NCBI GenBank assembly: GCA_037138755.1
Contig: JBAXHT010000003.1
Coordinates: forward strand, 248,001-312,000
DNA from: Armatimonadota bacterium
GTDB lineage: Bacteria > Armatimonadota > Fimbriimonadia > Fimbriimonadales > Fimbriimonadaceae
Direction of reading: 5' to 3'
Length of the DNA: 64,000 bases
Position numbers and translations under genes: made by a program. The first letter of the stretch is position 1; each line of letters opens with the position of its first letter. The notes under the pieces are model-generated. The model was given only the letters and a program-made list of their open reading frames with translations, searched no databases and was not told where the DNA came from. Of the stretch, positions 62,115 to 64,000 are shown in pieces.

Positions 62115-63110
62115 TTACCGAATCTTGTGAACCGCTGCGATCACGTCTTCTTCTGACGGGATGCAGAGCAGCTCAAGGTTCCGAGCATACGGCATCGGAA
62201 CGTTGAGTCCACCAACTCGGATAACTGGGGCATCAAGGTCATCGAAGCAATCCTCTTGGATTCGCGAAACAATTTCGCCACCGAAGCCACCGCTTCGCCA
62301 GTCTTCGTAAGTCACAACCGCACGATGGGTCTTTCGAACAGATTTATAGATCGTCTCAGTGTCCAATGGCAACAACGAACGCACGTCGACGACTTCGCAG
62401 TCGATTCCGTCTTTCGCCAGCATCTCCGCCGCCGCAAGGTGAACCTGGGTCATTCGCGAGTAGCCGATGAGGGAGATGTCCTTTCCTTCTCGGAGGATTT
62501 GCCCCTTTCCGATTGGGACCGAATAGTTGATGTCCTCCGGAATCTCACCTTTGACGGTGTAGAGACCTGGGTTCTCGTAGAAGATGACCGGGTTGTCGTC
62601 GGCGATGGCCGACTTCATCATTCCGTAGGCATCCGCAACCGTCGCCGGGCAAACGACCTTGAGACCTGGAACGTGGGCGTACCATCCGTCCATGCTGTGG
62701 GAGTGTTGCGCCGAAAGCTGCTTCGCCGCGCCACCCGGGCCTCGGAAGACGATCGGACACTTTACTTCGCCGTTGGTCATGTAATGAACCTTCGCGGCGT
62801 GGTTGATGATCTGGTCAAGAGCAAGAATCGAGAACGACATGGTCATGAACTCGACGATTGGTCGAAGTCCAGCCATCGCTGCGCCGATTCCGATTCCGGT
62901 GAAACCGCACTCGGTGATCGGAGTATCGAGGATTCGATAGTTATAGTTTGCGGATCGCGAACCGAACTTCTCGACGAATCCACGGGTGACTTTAAAGGTT
63001 CCCTGGTACCGTCCTATGTCCTCACCCATGATGAAGACCTCGGGGTTCTTCTGCATTTCCTCTTCGATGCTCTTTGCCAGAGCCTCTCGGTAGGTCATTT
63101 CAAGTGCCAT
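62115..63110 (-). CDS. pdhB: pyruvate dehydrogenase E1 component, beta subunit
   Basis: 331 residues. Motifs: MTYREALAKSIEEEMQKNPEVFIMGEDIG, FGSRSANYNYRILDTPITECGFTGIGIGAAMAGLRPI, AQHSHSMDGWYAHVPGLKVVCPATVADAYGM and a C-terminal SIGGFGGEIV-like segment (GGFGGEIVSRI). With the alpha subunit it decarboxylates pyruvate (or another 2-oxoacid) with thiamine diphosphate and passes the acyl group to E2. Start ATG 63110 overlaps the pdhA stop (TAATG). The terminator after it shows that E2/E3 are not downstream. Confidence 0.92.
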   Translation of the reverse strand: MALEMTYREALAKSIEEEMQKNPEVFIMGEDIGRYQGTFKVTRGFVEKFGSRSANYNYRILDTPITECGFTGIGIGAAMAGLRPIVEFMTMSFSILALDQIINHAAKVHYMTNGEVKCPIVFRGPGGAAKQLSAQHSHSMDGWYAHVPGLKVVCPATVADAYGMMKSAIADDNPVIFYENPGLYTVKGEIPEDINYSVPIGKGQILREGKDISLIGYSRMTQVHLAAAEMLAKDGIDCEVVDVRSLLPLDTETIYKSVRKTHRAVVTYEDWRSGGFGGEIVSRIQEDCFDDLDAPVIRVGGLNVPMPYARNLELLCIPSEEDVIAAVHKIR

Positions 63111-64000
63111 TAGTGTCCCTTCTCCGGCGTCATATCGCTGTAAATGTTGTCGTAGACCTCATCGGGGTCTGGGAATGGCGAGGCATCGCAGATTTCGTAG
63201 ATGCGCTCGACCTCGTTATTGAGTTCTTCCTCAATTGCCTCGTACTTCTCATCGGTCATGTAGCCGAGAGCAGTCATCTGCTTTCGCAGTCGAGCGATTG
63301 GGTCGCGGGTCCAAGCCAGTTCTTCCTCTTCCTTGGTTCGGTAAAGCTGGCGATCGTTATCGGCAGCACCGTGTCCCGAATATCGGTAGGTCATGATCTC
63401 GATCCAGGCTGGGCGCTGTTCCTTACGGCACCACTCGACGATTTCGGTCGCCTGTCGCTTCATCTGAATCACGTCCATTCCGTCAAGCCGCTCCGAGCGG
63501 ATGTCGAACGGCAGTCCGCGCTTCCACAACTCCTTGTCAGCAGCGTGGTACTCAAGCCGAGTTCCCATTGCGAACTCGTTGTTCTCGATGACGAACACGC
63601 ATGGCAGGTCGTAAAGTGACGCCATGTTCAGGGTCTCGAAGACGACGCCCTGGTTGGCGGCGCCGTCGCCCATGAAGTTGATACAAACTTTGTCTTCGCC
63701 TCGATAGCGAGCGGCGAAGGCCAGACCTGCTCCGAGCGGGATGTGCCCACCGACGATTCCCCAGCCTCCGTAGAAGCCGTTCTTCGGATCGTAGATGTGC
63801 ATCGAACCGCCTTTTCCTCCGGCAGTTCCGATCTTGCGACCCATCACTTCGCCGAGGACAGCCTCGGGCGGAGTTCCTAGTAGGAGGGCGTGTGCGTGGT
63901 CTCGATAGGCGGTGATGACATAGTCCTCACCCTTGCGAATGGCCTTCATCCATCCGACCGCGAGGGCCTCCATGCCGATGTAAACGTGCATGTAACCACC
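63110..64000 (-). CDS. pdhA: pyruvate dehydrogenase E1 component, alpha subunit (partial)
   Basis: The gene runs off the right edge; 296 codons plus the stop are present. The reading frame stays open up to position 64000 (GGYMHVYIGMEALAVG), so the Met codon at 63991 is internal. The thiamine-diphosphate motif GDGAANQGVVFETLNMASLYDLPCVFVIENN and the loop YRDHAHALLLG are typical. YRYSGHGAADNDRQLYR corresponds to the regulatory loop in eukaryotic relatives. Coupled to pdhB. Confidence 0.93.
   Translation of the reverse strand, partial: GGYMHVYIGMEALAVGWMKAIRKGEDYVITAYRDHAHALLLGTPPEAVLGEVMGRKIGTAGGKGGSMHIYDPKNGFYGGWGIVGGHIPLGAGLAFAARYRGEDKVCINFMGDGAANQGVVFETLNMASLYDLPCVFVIENNEFAMGTRLEYHAADKELWKRGLPFDIRSERLDGMDVIQMKRQATEIVEWCRKEQRPAWIEIMTYRYSGHGAADNDRQLYRTKEEEELAWTRDPIARLRKQMTALGYMTDEKYEAIEEELNNEVERIYEICDASPFPDPDEVYDNIYSDMTPEKGH

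Noticed and set aside
62256-63113. 285-residue open frame opposite pdhB
   Set aside because: Antisense to a conserved enzyme gene; composition is that of a shadow frame.

Overview
This window looks like chromosomal DNA of a member of the Armatimonadota, most like Fimbriimonas and relatives. That placement is inference from gene content, since no rRNA gene is present. The supporting mix is: class III pseudopilins including a DUF1559-type one, a PEP-CTERM anchored surface protein, a Pup-ligase/Dop family enzyme, a VPS10/BNR-repeat protein coupled to an S9 peptidase, large secreted glycosidases, and an F-type ATP synthase locus. There is no phage, plasmid, IS element or CRISPR array. Coding density is high, with short gaps and many 1-4 bp gene overlaps.

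Layout. 1-3 kb: two tRNA-Val genes (CAC and TAC), a zinc-ribbon protein, a NIF3-family protein and a pseudopilin. 3-5.2 kb: AMIN/amidase_3 cell-wall hydrolase coupled to a GerMN protein. 5.2-10.6 kb, minus strand: M50-like membrane protease and PAP2 phosphatase, then an rph-rdgB-(secreted protein)-tsaB-murB cluster joined mostly by 4 bp overlaps. 10.6-18.2 kb: polytopic membrane protein, DUF1559 pseudopilin, tRNA-Ser(UGA), a two-domain GT4 protein, two small unknown genes and a secreted TIM-barrel-like protein. 18.4-32.4 kb: an exported degradative region with a VPS10-like protein and S9 peptidase, divergent from a PDZ-alpha/beta hydrolase, a DUF5703-like glycosidase, a GH78 alpha-L-rhamnosidase and a YHYH protein. 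32.4-36.3 kb: two tandem paralogues of unknown function (one cut by an in-frame stop), then a Pup-ligase/Dop family gene with an FmdB-like zinc ribbon. 36.6-47.2 kb: leuD, trpE, an M32 carboxypeptidase, a DUF2089/DUF4097 pair, rsmG, a HAF-repeat protein, a lipoprotein and an esterase. 47.2-59.5 kb: the ATP synthase genes in two blocks, atpZ-I-B-E-F-H-A-G on the plus strand and atpD-atpC on the minus strand about 5 kb further on. 59.7-64 kb: a Spy-like protein, glnA, and pdhB with partial pdhA.

The most general signal is regulatory. About twenty genes, most of them first in their transcription unit, have a -10-like TAnnnT hexamer ending only 5-9 nt (usually 6) before the start codon, mostly without a usable Shine-Dalgarno sequence. 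This is what leaderless transcription would produce. Genes inside operons, and a few others such as the pseudopilin at 2356 and the PEP-CTERM gene, have ordinary Shine-Dalgarno sites or stop/start overlaps instead.

The other main observations are: tRNA-Val anticodon-arm fragments repeated beside the tRNA gene; an internal TAA in one of the tandem paralogues; the divided ATP synthase locus with an unusual two-helix subunit b; a pseudopilin-type C-terminal domain on a protein without the pilin helix; and an inverted repeat inside the glnA promoter. No complete, clearly new multi-gene defence or biosynthetic system was seen.
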